64,000 nt of DNA from the NCBI GenBank assembly GCA_946887045.1, contig CAMPKC010000003.1, positions 88,687-152,686 on the forward strand, given 5' to 3'. Source of the DNA: an uncultured Sphingobacteriaceae bacterium (lineage in GTDB: Bacteria; Bacteroidota; Bacteroidia; Sphingobacteriales; Sphingobacteriaceae). Below are positions 35,702-45,759 of this stretch, piece after piece. Numbering within the stretch: position 1 is the first letter of the stretch; every line of letters starts with the position of its first letter. The notes beneath the pieces were generated by a model. The model was not told the DNA's origin. It was given only the letters and a program-made list of their open reading frames with translations, and did no database searches. The position numbers and the translations under genes were made by a program.

Positions 35702-38700
35702 ATGGAAAAATTAAAGCATTTCATAGTATTGCTGCTAACATGCTGTTTTATGCAGCAAGCTTCAGCACAAAGTATCACCGTTACCGGAACGGTTTCCGAC
35801 AAACAGGGAGCACCGCTTCCGGGAGTGTCAGTAGTTTTAAAAGGTTCAAAAACAGGTACTACAACAAGTATAACAGGCACTTTTTCTCTCGTTTTACCCA
35901 AACCAGGGTCTACCCTGGTATTCAGCTTCATCGGAATGGCCGAACAGGAAATCATTGTATCCCAAGCCGGCGATTTAAATATCATCATGGATGAACAGGC
36001 TACCACTATGAACGAAGTCGTAATAGTTGGATACGGAAGGCAGCGCAGAGAAAGCCTAACCGGCTCTATCGCCACAGTAACTACCAAAGAACTGGTACAA
36101 AGTCCGGTGGGCGACCTAAGTAATGCTATTGCAGGCCGCGTTTCGGGAGTGATTACGAAGCAACCCGCAGGCGAGCCGGGAGCGGATGGGGCACAGATCT
36201 ACATCAGAGGTAATTCTACTTTCGGAAGCGGAAGCATGGAACCTCTTGTGGTAGTTGACGGGATAGTACGGTCATTCCGCGATTTTTCACAAATGGATCC
36301 AAACGAGATCGAATCCGTGAGCGTATTAAAAGATGCCTCCTCGGCTGCCATCTTCGGGGTAAAAGGTGCCAACGGTGTGATTCTAGTTACCTCAAAAAGA
36401 GGCAAAGCCGGAAAAATGACGGCTAACTACTCTTTCAATTTCGGACAGTCCCAGGTTACCCGTTTACCGAAGAATCTTGGTTCATACGAATATGCAGTGT
36501 TGTTTAATGAAGCAAAGCTTAATGATAACCCGAATGCATCGCCTGAATTTTCAATGGAGCGTTTAGAGGGATTTAGAGCAGGAGCAGACCGCGAGCTTTA
36601 TCCAAACACCGATTGGATGGATTTGGTATTAGGCGGGTCGGCACCGCGGATGCAGCACAACATCTCTTTAAGCGGCGGCGCCGAAAAGGTAAAGTACTTT
36701 GCCTCCTTAGGCTATCTCAACGAAGATGGCTTATATGAATCGTTAAACTATAAACGTTATAATGTTCGAACAAACCTCGACCTCCAGGCCACCCCTACAA
36801 CAAAAATCTCTGTCGACCTGTCGGGACGTTTAGAAAACCGCACAACTCCCCCATCGGGTAATATTTTTGAACACACCATGCGGAACCCTCCTATCCTGCC
36901 GGCTCAGTTTTCAGACGGACGCTTAGCTAGCCCGGGATCGTATCCAAACCCTCTTGCATTGGTAAGCCCTGAAAGCGGCTACAACAGAACTTCAGGAAAT
37001 TACCTTTTAACAAACTTCCAAATCACTCAGGATATTCCATGGGTGAAAGGAATGTCGGTAAAAGGAGTTCTTGCCTTCGACAGAAACTTCAACTATAACA
37101 AAGTATGGAACTCCTGGGTGCCGCTGTATGTAAAAAATACTGATGGATCCTTTGGCACGACAGCTCCCACAAAATCCTCTGTTAACAAAAACTTCGGCGA
37201 AGGAAAAGGTATAGAATTACAGGGGCATATCAATTATGAAAACCGTTTTGGTGAGCACGGAATCTCTGCTCTGGCACTCTTCCTCCAAAAGCAAAACGAA
37301 GACAGTGGCCTTTACGGGGGCAGAAACTCATTCGAAAGCTCTGCGTTGGAATTAATAAATTTCGGTCCCGCGTTGAATGAAACTCTGGGAGATTTCGAAA
37401 ACAAAACTGGCTTACAAAGTGCCGCATTTCGTATCAATTACGATTTTGCCAGCAAGTATTTTCTTCAAGCGAGTCTGCGCCGTGACCAGTCAGAAAATTT
37501 CGCTCCCGGAAACAGAACAGGCTATTTCCCTGCTGTATCCGCAGGTTGGGTATTAAGCAAAGAAAACTTCATAGCCGGGCTGAAGCCTGTAACCTATTTA
37601 AAGCTCAAAGGTTCTTACGGAAAGCTGGGTAGTGATCGTATCGGCAGCCGCTTCGGCTATTACAACCGGTATAACCTTGTTAACAACAACTATATATTTG
37701 GAAATACACTTGTTAATGGTCTGACACCCGGGGCAATCGCTAACCCTGATTTGACTTGGGAGACTTCTACAAAGAGTGATATTGGCTTTGAGTCAAGATT
37801 TTTCGGAAACCTGCTTGGAATCGACTTCACCTATTTTGCAGAGAAGCGTGATGATATTCTCGCAACACGCAGCTTATCTGTGCCGCTATCATTTGGTGCG
37901 GCTCTGCCAAGCGAAAACATCGGCACAGTTAAAAACAAGGGTATTGAGCTGAATTTAAGTCATGACAACCAAATCAATAACAACCTTAACTATTTCCTGA
38001 GAGGCAATTTCACCATCGCCAGAAATAAGATTACTGAAGCGGCAGAAGCGGCAAACGTGCCAGAGGGTAAAAAAATTACTGGACGGCCTAACAATGGTTA
38101 TTACGGCTATCAGGCGATTGGGATTTTCAAAGATCAGAACGATTACAACAATTCGCCCAAACCTACAGCCTTCTTAAACTCCACCGGCCCGGGCGATATT
38201 AAATATCAGGACATCAGCGGACCTGCGGGAACGCCTGATGGTAAAATTGATGATTTTGACATCACCTATTTGGGTGGCGGTCCGCTTCCTGAAATTATTT
38301 ATGGTATCAATGGAGGACTCAACTTCAAAGGCATCGAATTCAACTTTTTGCTTCAGGGAGCCTCTAAATCTCAGCAATTACTCACCCAGAACGCGGCTTG
38401 GGCGTTTTATAACAGCGGAAGAGTTACAGAAGAGTGGCTCGACAGATGGACACCGTCTAACCCCGATGCAGCTTTACCGCGATTATCCCTCAATGCAAAT
38501 GGGAACAACAATCTGACTAGTAGCTTCTGGGTTAAGAATTCGAGCTACCTGCGACTTAAAAATGCGGAGATCGCCTATACCATCAAGAACAAGTTACTCC
38601 AAAAATATACTCCCGGAGGGATAAGGATTTTCGCAACAGCGCAAAACCTCTTCACGATAACAGACATCCTTAACGTTGACCCCGAAAACACAGCAGCAAA

Positions 38701-38758
38701 CGGATGGTATTACCCGCAGCAGAAGACTTATACAATGGGATTGAATGTGCAGTTCTAA
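35702..38758 (+). CDS. SusC-family TonB-dependent glucan transporter
   Basis: A 1018-residue SusC-type receptor. The signal peptide ends near MQQASAQ (residues 16-22), followed by the carboxypeptidase-regulatory-like domain (about 24-100, VTGTVSDKQGAPLPGVSVVL). The signature NEVVIVGYGRQRRESLTGSI comes next, then the plug (YIRGNSTFGSG, PLVVVDGIVR, AIFGVKGANGVILVTSK) and the barrel. There is no STN domain. It imports oligosaccharides released by the surface enzymes of the same locus, judged to be beta-1,3-glucan fragments. The SusD gene starts 39 bases after. Confidence 0.95.
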   Translation: MEKLKHFIVLLLTCCFMQQASAQSITVTGTVSDKQGAPLPGVSVVLKGSKTGTTTSITGTFSLVLPKPGSTLVFSFIGMAEQEIIVSQAGDLNIIMDEQATTMNEVVIVGYGRQRRESLTGSIATVTTKELVQSPVGDLSNAIAGRVSGVITKQPAGEPGADGAQIYIRGNSTFGSGSMEPLVVVDGIVRSFRDFSQMDPNEIESVSVLKDASSAAIFGVKGANGVILVTSKRGKAGKMTANYSFNFGQSQVTRLPKNLGSYEYAVLFNEAKLNDNPNASPEFSMERLEGFRAGADRELYPNTDWMDLVLGGSAPRMQHNISLSGGAEKVKYFASLGYLNEDGLYESLNYKRYNVRTNLDLQATPTTKISVDLSGRLENRTTPPSGNIFEHTMRNPPILPAQFSDGRLASPGSYPNPLALVSPESGYNRTSGNYLLTNFQITQDIPWVKGMSVKGVLAFDRNFNYNKVWNSWVPLYVKNTDGSFGTTAPTKSSVNKNFGEGKGIELQGHINYENRFGEHGISALALFLQKQNEDSGLYGGRNSFESSALELINFGPALNETLGDFENKTGLQSAAFRINYDFASKYFLQASLRRDQSENFAPGNRTGYFPAVSAGWVLSKENFIAGLKPVTYLKLKGSYGKLGSDRIGSRFGYYNRYNLVNNNYIFGNTLVNGLTPGAIANPDLTWETSTKSDIGFESRFFGNLLGIDFTYFAEKRDDILATRSLSVPLSFGAALPSENIGTVKNKGIELNLSHDNQINNNLNYFLRGNFTIARNKITEAAEAANVPEGKKITGRPNNGYYGYQAIGIFKDQNDYNNSPKPTAFLNSTGPGDIKYQDISGPAGTPDGKIDDFDITYLGGGPLPEIIYGINGGLNFKGIEFNFLLQGASKSQQLLTQNAAWAFYNSGRVTEEWLDRWTPSNPDAALPRLSLNANGNNNLTSSFWVKNSSYLRLKNAEIAYTIKNKLLQKYTPGGIRIFATAQNLFTITDILNVDPENTAANGWYYPQQKTYTMGLNVQF

Positions 38759-38797
38759 GAGAACAATCAGATCATAAACCAGTTAAATCGACGAAAA

Positions 38798-40468
38798 ATG
38801 AAATACTTAAAATATAAATGGACGATAGGGGCCTTTGTTATTGCATCGCTCACCTATTCCTGCAAGAAAGATGTGTTGGATATCAAGCCAACAGACTTTG
38901 TTTCGGATGCCGCCGTTTTCAGCGATATCAACCTTACCAGCCAGTTTGTGACCAATATCTATTCAAGCTTACTGAGCGGCTTCGAGCGCCGGGATGCGGG
39001 ACTTGGACAAGATTGGTCTGTAGGATTCGGGCTGCTGGATATGGCAACTGACGACATAGAAGGGCATGCATCACTGAACGTAAATTCTATTCAAAACGGG
39101 GATCTGAATCCCTCCAATTTTAACTTCAGTATCGAAATGTGGCAGGCAAATTATATAGTCATCAGAAAAGCCAACACCCTGCTGGCAAGAATTGATGCTG
39201 TATCTACAACAGATGCAAGCCTGAAAGCCCGCTTAAAGGCTGAAGGCAGATTTCTGCGTGCCTTTGCTTACCAGGAATTAATCAAGGCCTTTGGCGGAGT
39301 TCCGCTTATCACCACAGAACAAAAAGTAAGTGATGACCTATTTGTACCAAGAAGCACGTTTGATGAATGTGTAAACTTCATTGTAAAAGAATGCGACGAA
39401 GCAGCCGCTAATCTCCCGCTAACTTACCCGGACACTGAACTTGGCCATGCTACAAAAGGTGCTGCGCTGGCTTTAAAGGCCAGGGTACTGTTATATCATG
39501 CTAGTCCTTTGCACAACCCTGCAAATGATGCGGCACGCTGGAAAAAAGCGGCAGATGCGGCTAAGGCGGTGATGAACTTAAATGCTTATGAACTATATCC
39601 AAATTACTACCGCTTGTTCCTGGACAAAACCGGAAACAAGGAAGTGATCTTTGCAAAAAAATACGGCAGACCTGGAAGGATTCATGAGACGCCATGGAAA
39701 CTTGGAATGAGTATTCAGGCACCAGCTGTAATTGGCGGTGTTTGGGGGGCTTTTCATGCTACTCAAAACCTTGTAGACTCTTACGAGATGAAAAACGGCA
39801 AACCTATCTCCGACCCTACATCCGGCTATGACCCCCAAAATCCCTACAACAATCGCGACAACCGTCTTGACCAATCATTACTCCGCAATGGCACTCAATG
39901 GAAAGGTGTAACAATAGAAACTTTCGAAGGTGGGAATGCAAATATGGCATCCAATGGCGACAGAACCAAAACCGGATATGGCCTTAAAAAGATGGTAGAC
40001 GAGAAATATGTTACCCCCGACCAGGTATATCAGGGTGGAGATAACGACTGGCTGTTTATGCGTTATGCAGAAGTTCTGCTCAATTATGCTGAAGCACAGA
40101 ACGAAGCTGTTGGTCCGGATGGTACTATTTTCGATGCATTGAATGAAGTGCGGAGAAGAGCCGATCAGCCCGCTTTAAGCGGATTGAGCCAGACCGAACT
40201 GCGCGCGAGGATCAGAAACGAGCGCCGTGTAGAGCTGTCTTTCGAGGAGCACCGCTTTTTCGATGTCAGAAGATGGAAGCAAGGCACCCTATATTTCAAC
40301 CAGCCTGTAAAACGGATAAAAATCGTTAAGAACAGTAATGGAACGTTAACTCATACAGTTGAAAATCTTGAGAACCGCATCTATAAAGAGGATTTCAATC
40401 TTTTGCCTATCCCTCAAATGGAACGGGAGAGAAATCCAAAACTAGGTCAAAACCCTGGATATAATTAA
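38798..40468 (+). CDS. SusD-family glucan-binding lipoprotein
   Basis: A 556-residue SusD protein with the signal MKYLKYKWTIGAFVIASLTY and lipobox cysteine followed by KKDVLDIKP. Conserved elements are LKAEGRFLRAFAYQELIKAF with GGVPLIT, FMRYAEVLLNYAEAQNEAVG, and RIRNERRVELSFEEHRFFDV. The end LNLLPIPQ-type motif (FNLLPIPQMERERNPKLGQN) is complete. It would form the lid of the SusC barrel and bind the glucan at the surface. Confidence 0.95.
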   Translation: MKYLKYKWTIGAFVIASLTYSCKKDVLDIKPTDFVSDAAVFSDINLTSQFVTNIYSSLLSGFERRDAGLGQDWSVGFGLLDMATDDIEGHASLNVNSIQNGDLNPSNFNFSIEMWQANYIVIRKANTLLARIDAVSTTDASLKARLKAEGRFLRAFAYQELIKAFGGVPLITTEQKVSDDLFVPRSTFDECVNFIVKECDEAAANLPLTYPDTELGHATKGAALALKARVLLYHASPLHNPANDAARWKKAADAAKAVMNLNAYELYPNYYRLFLDKTGNKEVIFAKKYGRPGRIHETPWKLGMSIQAPAVIGGVWGAFHATQNLVDSYEMKNGKPISDPTSGYDPQNPYNNRDNRLDQSLLRNGTQWKGVTIETFEGGNANMASNGDRTKTGYGLKKMVDEKYVTPDQVYQGGDNDWLFMRYAEVLLNYAEAQNEAVGPDGTIFDALNEVRRRADQPALSGLSQTELRARIRNERRVELSFEEHRFFDVRRWKQGTLYFNQPVKRIKIVKNSNGTLTHTVENLENRIYKEDFNLLPIPQMERERNPKLGQNPGYN

Positions 40469-40506
40469 GCAGAAAATGATTGTGAATAAGAGCGGTTATC
40501 CCACCT

Positions 40507-40539
40507 CCCAAACCTTCCCTTCCCGGGAGAAGGTTTGGG
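40507..40539 (+). promoter_or_regulatory. intercistronic hairpin between SusD and the glycosidase genes
   Basis: Perfect 11-bp arms CCCAAACCTTC (40507-40517) and GAAGGTTTGGG (40529-40539) in the 131-base gap. No T run follows directly. It probably protects the SusCD mRNA or partly terminates before the enzyme genes, so less enzyme than transporter would be made. Confidence 0.55.
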
Positions 40540-40599
40540 ATTAGAGAAAAAGAAGCTTCAGCGCACACCAGTTTCAAACATGTAAAACACAACGTAAGG

Positions 40600-41907
40600 A
40601 TGAAAATAAGCACCATATTCACGGCAATGGCCGCATGCCTTTTATACGGCAAGAGTTATTCCGGCGTCAGATCGAACGATCTGAGCAAGCCACAGAAGGC
40701 TATCAAAGTAGAAATTGTAAAGACCCAATCCGGCTACCAACTCTTACGCGATGGCAAGCCCTATTTTGTGAAAGGTGCCGGCGGAGACAAATACTTAGGC
40801 CGCCTGGCTTCTTACGGTGGTAACTCTATCAGGACATGGAGCACAGATAATGCGCAGCAGGTACTTGACTCTGCTCAAAAATATGGGTTAACTGTTTTGA
40901 TGGGACTTCCTGCTGTTGCGGAACGGCATGGTTTTAATTACAATGATGCAGTTGCCGTAAAAAAGCAACTTGACCGGATAAAAAATGAAGTCTTAAAATT
41001 CAAAGACCATCCTGCTTTACTCGGCTGGGGAATTGGTAACGAGCTGAACTTATCATACAAGAACCCTAAAGTTTGGGATGCAGTGGACGATATTGCACAA
41101 TTGATTCATGAACTTGACCCAAACCATCCTGCAACCACCGTTTTAGCGGGGATTAACAAGAGTGAAATTGACTACATTAAAGTAAAGACTACAAACATCG
41201 ATTTCTTATCCATCAATAGCTATGGCGATCTAGCCGAATTGCCCGACCGCGTGGCTGAATTAGGCTGGAATGGTCCTTATATGATAACAGAATGGGGGCC
41301 AACCGGGCACTGGCAGGGTCTGTCAACCAGTTGGAACGCTCCTGTAGAAGAAACAAGCAGCGAAAAAGCAGCCGTTTACCAAAGCCGCTATTCATACTCA
41401 GTAGAAAAAGACAAAGACAAATGTCTTGGTTCCTACGTTTTCCTTTGGGGACAAAAGCAGGAACGTACGCCTACCTGGTATGGCCTGTTTACTGACAAAG
41501 GCGAGGAATCAGAAGTTGTGGATGTGATGCAATACCTGTGGAAAGGCAAATATCCCAGTAATAAAGCTCCACATGTTTATGCTTTCCAGCTTGACGGCAA
41601 AAAATCAAATCTGAACGTGCAGCTGAAGGCAGGTAAAACGTATTCTGCTAAGGTTGTAGCTTACGATCCGGATAACGATAAAATCACCTATTTCTGGGAA
41701 CTGTTGCCTGAAGCAACTAAAGTTGGCGAAGGCGGCGATCATGAGGATAAACCTGAGGCGGCGAGCTTTAGTTTTAAGAAAGAAGGCAATGGCAAAATAA
41801 GCTTTCCCTCTCCTTCCACAGCGGGAGCGTATCGTTTATTTGTATATGTAAGGGACGGAAAGAACAAGGTGGCAACAGCCAACATACCCTTTTTCGTAAA
41901 TCAATAG
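40600..41907 (+). CDS. GH158-like endo-beta-glucanase
   Basis: A 435-residue exported glycoside hydrolase. A (beta/alpha)8 barrel of clan GH-A type spans about residues 35-310. The acid/base should be Glu148 in GWGIGNELN and the nucleophile Glu231 in MITEWGP, a spacing of 83 residues. An Ig-like beta domain follows (about 325-435). As I recall, the characterised Bacteroides GH158 laminarinase has this same barrel-plus-Ig design and similar spacing. The neighbours GH16 and GH3 fit a beta-1,3-glucan pathway. A GH2-like or GH5-like assignment is the alternative. The N-terminal signal is short, and a cysteine at residue 13 leaves lipidation possible. Confidence 0.7.
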   Translation: MKISTIFTAMAACLLYGKSYSGVRSNDLSKPQKAIKVEIVKTQSGYQLLRDGKPYFVKGAGGDKYLGRLASYGGNSIRTWSTDNAQQVLDSAQKYGLTVLMGLPAVAERHGFNYNDAVAVKKQLDRIKNEVLKFKDHPALLGWGIGNELNLSYKNPKVWDAVDDIAQLIHELDPNHPATTVLAGINKSEIDYIKVKTTNIDFLSINSYGDLAELPDRVAELGWNGPYMITEWGPTGHWQGLSTSWNAPVEETSSEKAAVYQSRYSYSVEKDKDKCLGSYVFLWGQKQERTPTWYGLFTDKGEESEVVDVMQYLWKGKYPSNKAPHVYAFQLDGKKSNLNVQLKAGKTYSAKVVAYDPDNDKITYFWELLPEATKVGEGGDHEDKPEAASFSFKKEGNGKISFPSPSTAGAYRLFVYVRDGKNKVATANIPFFVNQ

Positions 41908-41920
41908 TAAAAAAGATAAG

Positions 41921-43024
41921 ATGAACGTGACCAGATTAATCAGCTATAGTGTATTGTTTCTGATCTTTTGCCCCCTGCTGGTGCAGAGCTGCAAAAAGAG
42001 TACAGAGGCGGCCGGGGTTAGCAATCTGAGCCTTGATACCCAGGTAAGCAACGATGGTTCAGGTACCGTAGTTTTTACTGCAACGGCGGGCAATGCCGAT
42101 CGCTACTACTTCAACTTTGGCGTTTCGGCAACGGAAGAAGGCACCCGCTCTTCTACAGGCAAGGTATCTTATAAATATACTTCGGGCGGCACCTACACCG
42201 TGAAAGTCACCGCGTACTCGGCCGACAACAAATCTGCGGTTATCGCAAAGCAGGTATCAGTTACGGTAAACCAAAATACTGAGGAAAATACCTCTCCTGA
42301 AGCCTACCCGGGGATGACTCTCGCCTGGCGGGATGAGTTTAACGCCTCTGCATTGAATACATCAGACTGGACCTTTGAAACCGGAACTAGAAGTAATGGT
42401 TGGGGAAACAATGAACTCCAATATTATCGACCGGAAAACGTAACGGTATCAGACGGATTACTAACCATCACCGCTAAACGCGAAAGTTTTGGCGGTAGGG
42501 AATACACTTCCTCCAGGATAAAAACCCAGGATAAAAAGACGTTCCGGTATGGAAGAATTGATATCCGTGCCAAACTCCCAAAGGGCAAAGGTATCTGGCC
42601 TGCATTGTGGATGCTTGGCAATAACATAAATACCGTCTCCTGGCCTGCTTCCGGCGAAATTGACATTATGGAACTGGTAGGTGGCGGTCCCGGAAAAGAC
42701 AACGTCGTTCATGGAACTATTCACTATGATAATGACGGGGCTTATGCAACTACCGGCAAGGCTTTCACTCTTCCGAGCGGCGATTTTTCGGACAAGTTCC
42801 ATGTGTTTTCCATTATATGGGAAGCTGGCAGAATCAAATGGCTTGTGGATAATCTGGAGTTTAATTCGGTTGATACCTCTGCCCCTGCTATGAATGAATT
42901 TAATGACCAATTTTTTCTGCTAATTAACCTTGCCGTAGGTGGCAACTGGCCGGGAAGTCCGGATGCGAGTACTATTTTACCTCAAAAGATGATGGTAGAT
43001 TATGTACGAGTGTTTCAGCAGTAA
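41921..43024 (+). CDS. GH16 beta-glucanase (laminarinase-type) with PKD domain
   Basis: A 367-residue lipoprotein (lipobox LLVQSC, then KKSTEA) that would act at the cell surface. Residues about 35-118 form a PKD domain (YYFNFG, then YTSGGTYTVKVTAYS). The GH16 jelly roll (about 130-367) shows WRDEFNASALNTSDW, WGNNELQYY and the catalytic loop GEIDIMELVG with E246, D248 and E251. This E-I-D-I-M-E (beta-bulge) form is typical of laminarinases (endo-beta-1,3-glucanases). It starts 14 bases after the GH158-like gene. It would cut long glucan into pieces for SusCD. Confidence 0.93.
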   Translation: MNVTRLISYSVLFLIFCPLLVQSCKKSTEAAGVSNLSLDTQVSNDGSGTVVFTATAGNADRYYFNFGVSATEEGTRSSTGKVSYKYTSGGTYTVKVTAYSADNKSAVIAKQVSVTVNQNTEENTSPEAYPGMTLAWRDEFNASALNTSDWTFETGTRSNGWGNNELQYYRPENVTVSDGLLTITAKRESFGGREYTSSRIKTQDKKTFRYGRIDIRAKLPKGKGIWPALWMLGNNINTVSWPASGEIDIMELVGGGPGKDNVVHGTIHYDNDGAYATTGKAFTLPSGDFSDKFHVFSIIWEAGRIKWLVDNLEFNSVDTSAPAMNEFNDQFFLLINLAVGGNWPGSPDASTILPQKMMVDYVRVFQQ

Positions 43025-43046
43025 TATACAAATACCAAACACAGAC

Positions 43047-45350
43047 ATGAAGAAGAGTATTATTGCATTAGTAATCACAGCGGTGTCTGCAACTGGTTTG
43101 CATGCACAAAAGGCAAAGCAGCCCGGGCCTTTGATCGAAGCTAAAGTTCAGGCATTGCTGTCGAAAATGACCCTACAAGAGAAGGTTGGCCAAATGACGC
43201 AGCTTACGCTAGACGTAATCACAAAAGGTCCAGATCGTTTCAGCAGCGCTGAACCGGTTGAACTCGACCCTGTTCAGCTTGACAAAGCTTTTACCAAATA
43301 TAAAGTCGGCTCGGTGTTGAACACAGCTAATAACCGGGCACGCAGTATTGAGGTGTGGCACAAGATTATTAGCGGCATTCAAAATGCTAATAACAAAGAC
43401 CTGAAGATACCGGTTATCTATGGGGTTGATGCGATTCATGGAGCAACCTATACCTCGGGAGCAACCATGTTCCCGCAACAAATAGCAATGGCAGCCAGCC
43501 GGAATCGTGAGCTGGTGTTTAAAGGTGCTGAAATCACAGCTTACGAAACAAGGGCAAGCTCTATTCCATGGAATTTTTCTCCGGTGTTAGATTTGTGTCC
43601 GGATCCGCGCTTTCCGAGACAATGGGAAACTTTTGGTGAAGATCCGTACCTAATCGCAGAGCTAGGAAAACAGATGATCAAAGGATATGAAGGTCCGGAG
43701 AATAATATTTCCGACCCCTTCCGGGTAGCATCCTGTATAAAACATTTCTTAGGTTATCAGGTATCACAGTCAGGAAAAGACAGAACGCCAGCGAATATTT
43801 CTGACCAGGCCTTGCGTGAATATCACTTACCTGCTTTCAAAGCAGCAATTGATGCAGGAGCTCATACTATCATGATTAATTCGGGTATTATTAATGGTAT
43901 TCCGGTGCATGCCAATCCAAATTTGCTGATTAAGTTATTGCGGGATGAGCTGGGATTTAAGGGGTTGGTAGTAACAGACTGGGGAGACATTGAAAACCTT
44001 CATCTGCGCGATAAGATTGCCAAGGATCATAAGGAAGCGATTATGATGTCGATTAATGCAGGGATAGACATGAGCATGGTAGCGTATGAATATGAGCGTT
44101 TTTGCGATAATCTAATCGAATTGGTGGAAGAGGGTAAAGTGAAAGAAGCGCGTATAAACGAAGCGGTAAGTAGGGTGCTTACACTTAAATACAAATTGGG
44201 ACTTTTTGAACGAGGCGTTTCTGACTACAAGAAGTACACTAAGTTTGGGGGAGCAGAATTTGCCCGTTCGGCCTACCTGGCGGCTACCGAATCTATAACC
44301 TTATTAAAAAACACCAATAATAGATTGCCGCTTAATAAGAATGCAAAAATACTTATAACGGGTCCGAATGCAAATTCTATGCGCACGTTAAATGGTGGAT
44401 GGACTTATTCCTGGCAGGGTGAAAAGGTAGAAGAGTTTGCTGGAAAATATAATACTATTGTAGAAGCGTTCACCAAAAAAGCAGGAGCTAATCAGGTAAC
44501 TTATATTCCAGGACTGAGCTACAAAATGGACGGAAAGTACTTTGAAGAGTATGCTGATAAAATGGAAGAAGCTGTGAAGGCTGCGTCCGCTTCAGATGTA
44601 GTTATACTTTGCCTTGGAGAAAACTCTTATACAGAAACTCCCGGAAACTTAAGCGACCTATACATCTCTGACTTGCAAACAGAATTTGCAAAGAAGCTTG
44701 CCGCTACAGGGAAACCCATAATACTTATTTTAAACGAAGGAAGACCTAGAATAATCAGCAAGTTCGAACCACAAATGGCGGCTATACTGCAAACCTACCT
44801 CCCCGGAAATCATGGTGCAGACGCTCTCGCTGACATCATTTATGGCGATGTAAGTCCTTCCGGGAAATTGCCGTATAACTATCCAAAGTTCCCTAATTCT
44901 TTAGTGCCATATAACCATAAGCCTTCAGAAAGCAGAGATGTAGTACAGGGTGTTTATAATTACGATGCTGATTACAATCCGCAATGGGAATTTGGACACG
45001 GACTTAGTTACACCACATTTAGCTATAGCAATCTCAAGTTAAGTTCTGACATAATTGCAACAGGCGGAAATATTACCGTGTCGGTAGATGTAAAAAACAC
45101 GGGACAAATGGAAGGAAAAGAGACTGTAGAGTTATATTTAAGTGATTTGTACGCCTCTATCACCCCTGACGTAAAAAGGTTAAAAGGTTTTGAAAAAATA
45201 AGCCTGAAGCCAGGTGAAACTAAAACAGTACTTTTTACAATCGGTCAGGAACATATGTCATTTGTTGGCAAACACAACATAGCGGCTGTAGAACCTGGAG
45301 AATTCAGAGTAGAAATCGCTAAATTAATCAAAAACTTTACTGTTCATTAG
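43047..45350 (+). CDS. GH3 beta-glucosidase
   Basis: A 767-residue periplasmic GH3 enzyme that would release glucose from imported glucan oligomers. The start at 43047 gives a clean signal peptide, MKKSIIALVITAVSATGLHAQ; an earlier in-frame start overlaps the GH16 gene. Motifs are VGQMTQLTLD, IYGVDAIHGATY, FGEDPYLIAELG, IKHFLGY, and GLVVTDWGDI, in which the aspartate (about D311) is the nucleophile. The (alpha/beta)6 domain (about 415-640) and a C-terminal fibronectin-like domain (about 690-767) are present, with WEFGHGLSYTTF between, as in BglX-like enzymes. It is the last gene of the locus; a hairpin follows. Confidence 0.94.
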   Translation: MKKSIIALVITAVSATGLHAQKAKQPGPLIEAKVQALLSKMTLQEKVGQMTQLTLDVITKGPDRFSSAEPVELDPVQLDKAFTKYKVGSVLNTANNRARSIEVWHKIISGIQNANNKDLKIPVIYGVDAIHGATYTSGATMFPQQIAMAASRNRELVFKGAEITAYETRASSIPWNFSPVLDLCPDPRFPRQWETFGEDPYLIAELGKQMIKGYEGPENNISDPFRVASCIKHFLGYQVSQSGKDRTPANISDQALREYHLPAFKAAIDAGAHTIMINSGIINGIPVHANPNLLIKLLRDELGFKGLVVTDWGDIENLHLRDKIAKDHKEAIMMSINAGIDMSMVAYEYERFCDNLIELVEEGKVKEARINEAVSRVLTLKYKLGLFERGVSDYKKYTKFGGAEFARSAYLAATESITLLKNTNNRLPLNKNAKILITGPNANSMRTLNGGWTYSWQGEKVEEFAGKYNTIVEAFTKKAGANQVTYIPGLSYKMDGKYFEEYADKMEEAVKAASASDVVILCLGENSYTETPGNLSDLYISDLQTEFAKKLAATGKPIILILNEGRPRIISKFEPQMAAILQTYLPGNHGADALADIIYGDVSPSGKLPYNYPKFPNSLVPYNHKPSESRDVVQGVYNYDADYNPQWEFGHGLSYTTFSYSNLKLSSDIIATGGNITVSVDVKNTGQMEGKETVELYLSDLYASITPDVKRLKGFEKISLKPGETKTVLFTIGQEHMSFVGKHNIAAVEPGEFRVEIAKLIKNFTVH

Positions 45351-45370
45351 ATGTACTGCTGAGCTATTTA

Positions 45371-45405
45371 TACCCTGGCTCTTTGTTAAACAAAGTGTCA
45401 GGGTA
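45371..45405 (+). terminator. terminator-like hairpin after the GH3 gene
   Basis: TACCCTG and CTTTG (45371-45385) pair with CAAAG and CAGGGTA (45391-45405), with a small internal loop of three bases each side. It lies 20 bases after the GH3 stop; the T tract is short. Confidence 0.7.
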
Positions 45406-45759
45406 CTTATCTAGCAAACAGCACCCTACTTCGGATAATTTCTGTCCGGCTTAAGTTCAATTGATTTTCCATATTAAGCAGCTGCTTAAATTCTTCTTAT
45501 GTTAGTCCGGCTTTAATGATTCTGATCCGGTTATTGCTATTCTTATCAGGCATGATTAGAAGTAATTTGTTCCATGGTTAGAAAAAAGCTAAAGAAAAAC
45601 AAGTCGCGCCGTTTTTCGCTCCTTAAGCTTTGCTGATACCCTAAGGCTCAGCAATGTTTAAGGCAAGTCGTTTTTGGGGTTAGCAGAGATGGTTGTATTT
45701 ACCTCATTACAACAAGGGTTTTTTTCCGGTGAATCTCACTAAATATCACAAACGGGTTG
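45406..45759. other. gene-free region between the glucan locus and redox region
   Basis: About 350 bases. No gene or clear transposon ends are seen. A stretch near 45645-45665 (AAGGCTCAGCAATGTTTAAG) resembles one near 26665-26685 (AAGGCTCACCAATATTAAGG), which may be chance or a shared worn repeat. Confidence 0.4.
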
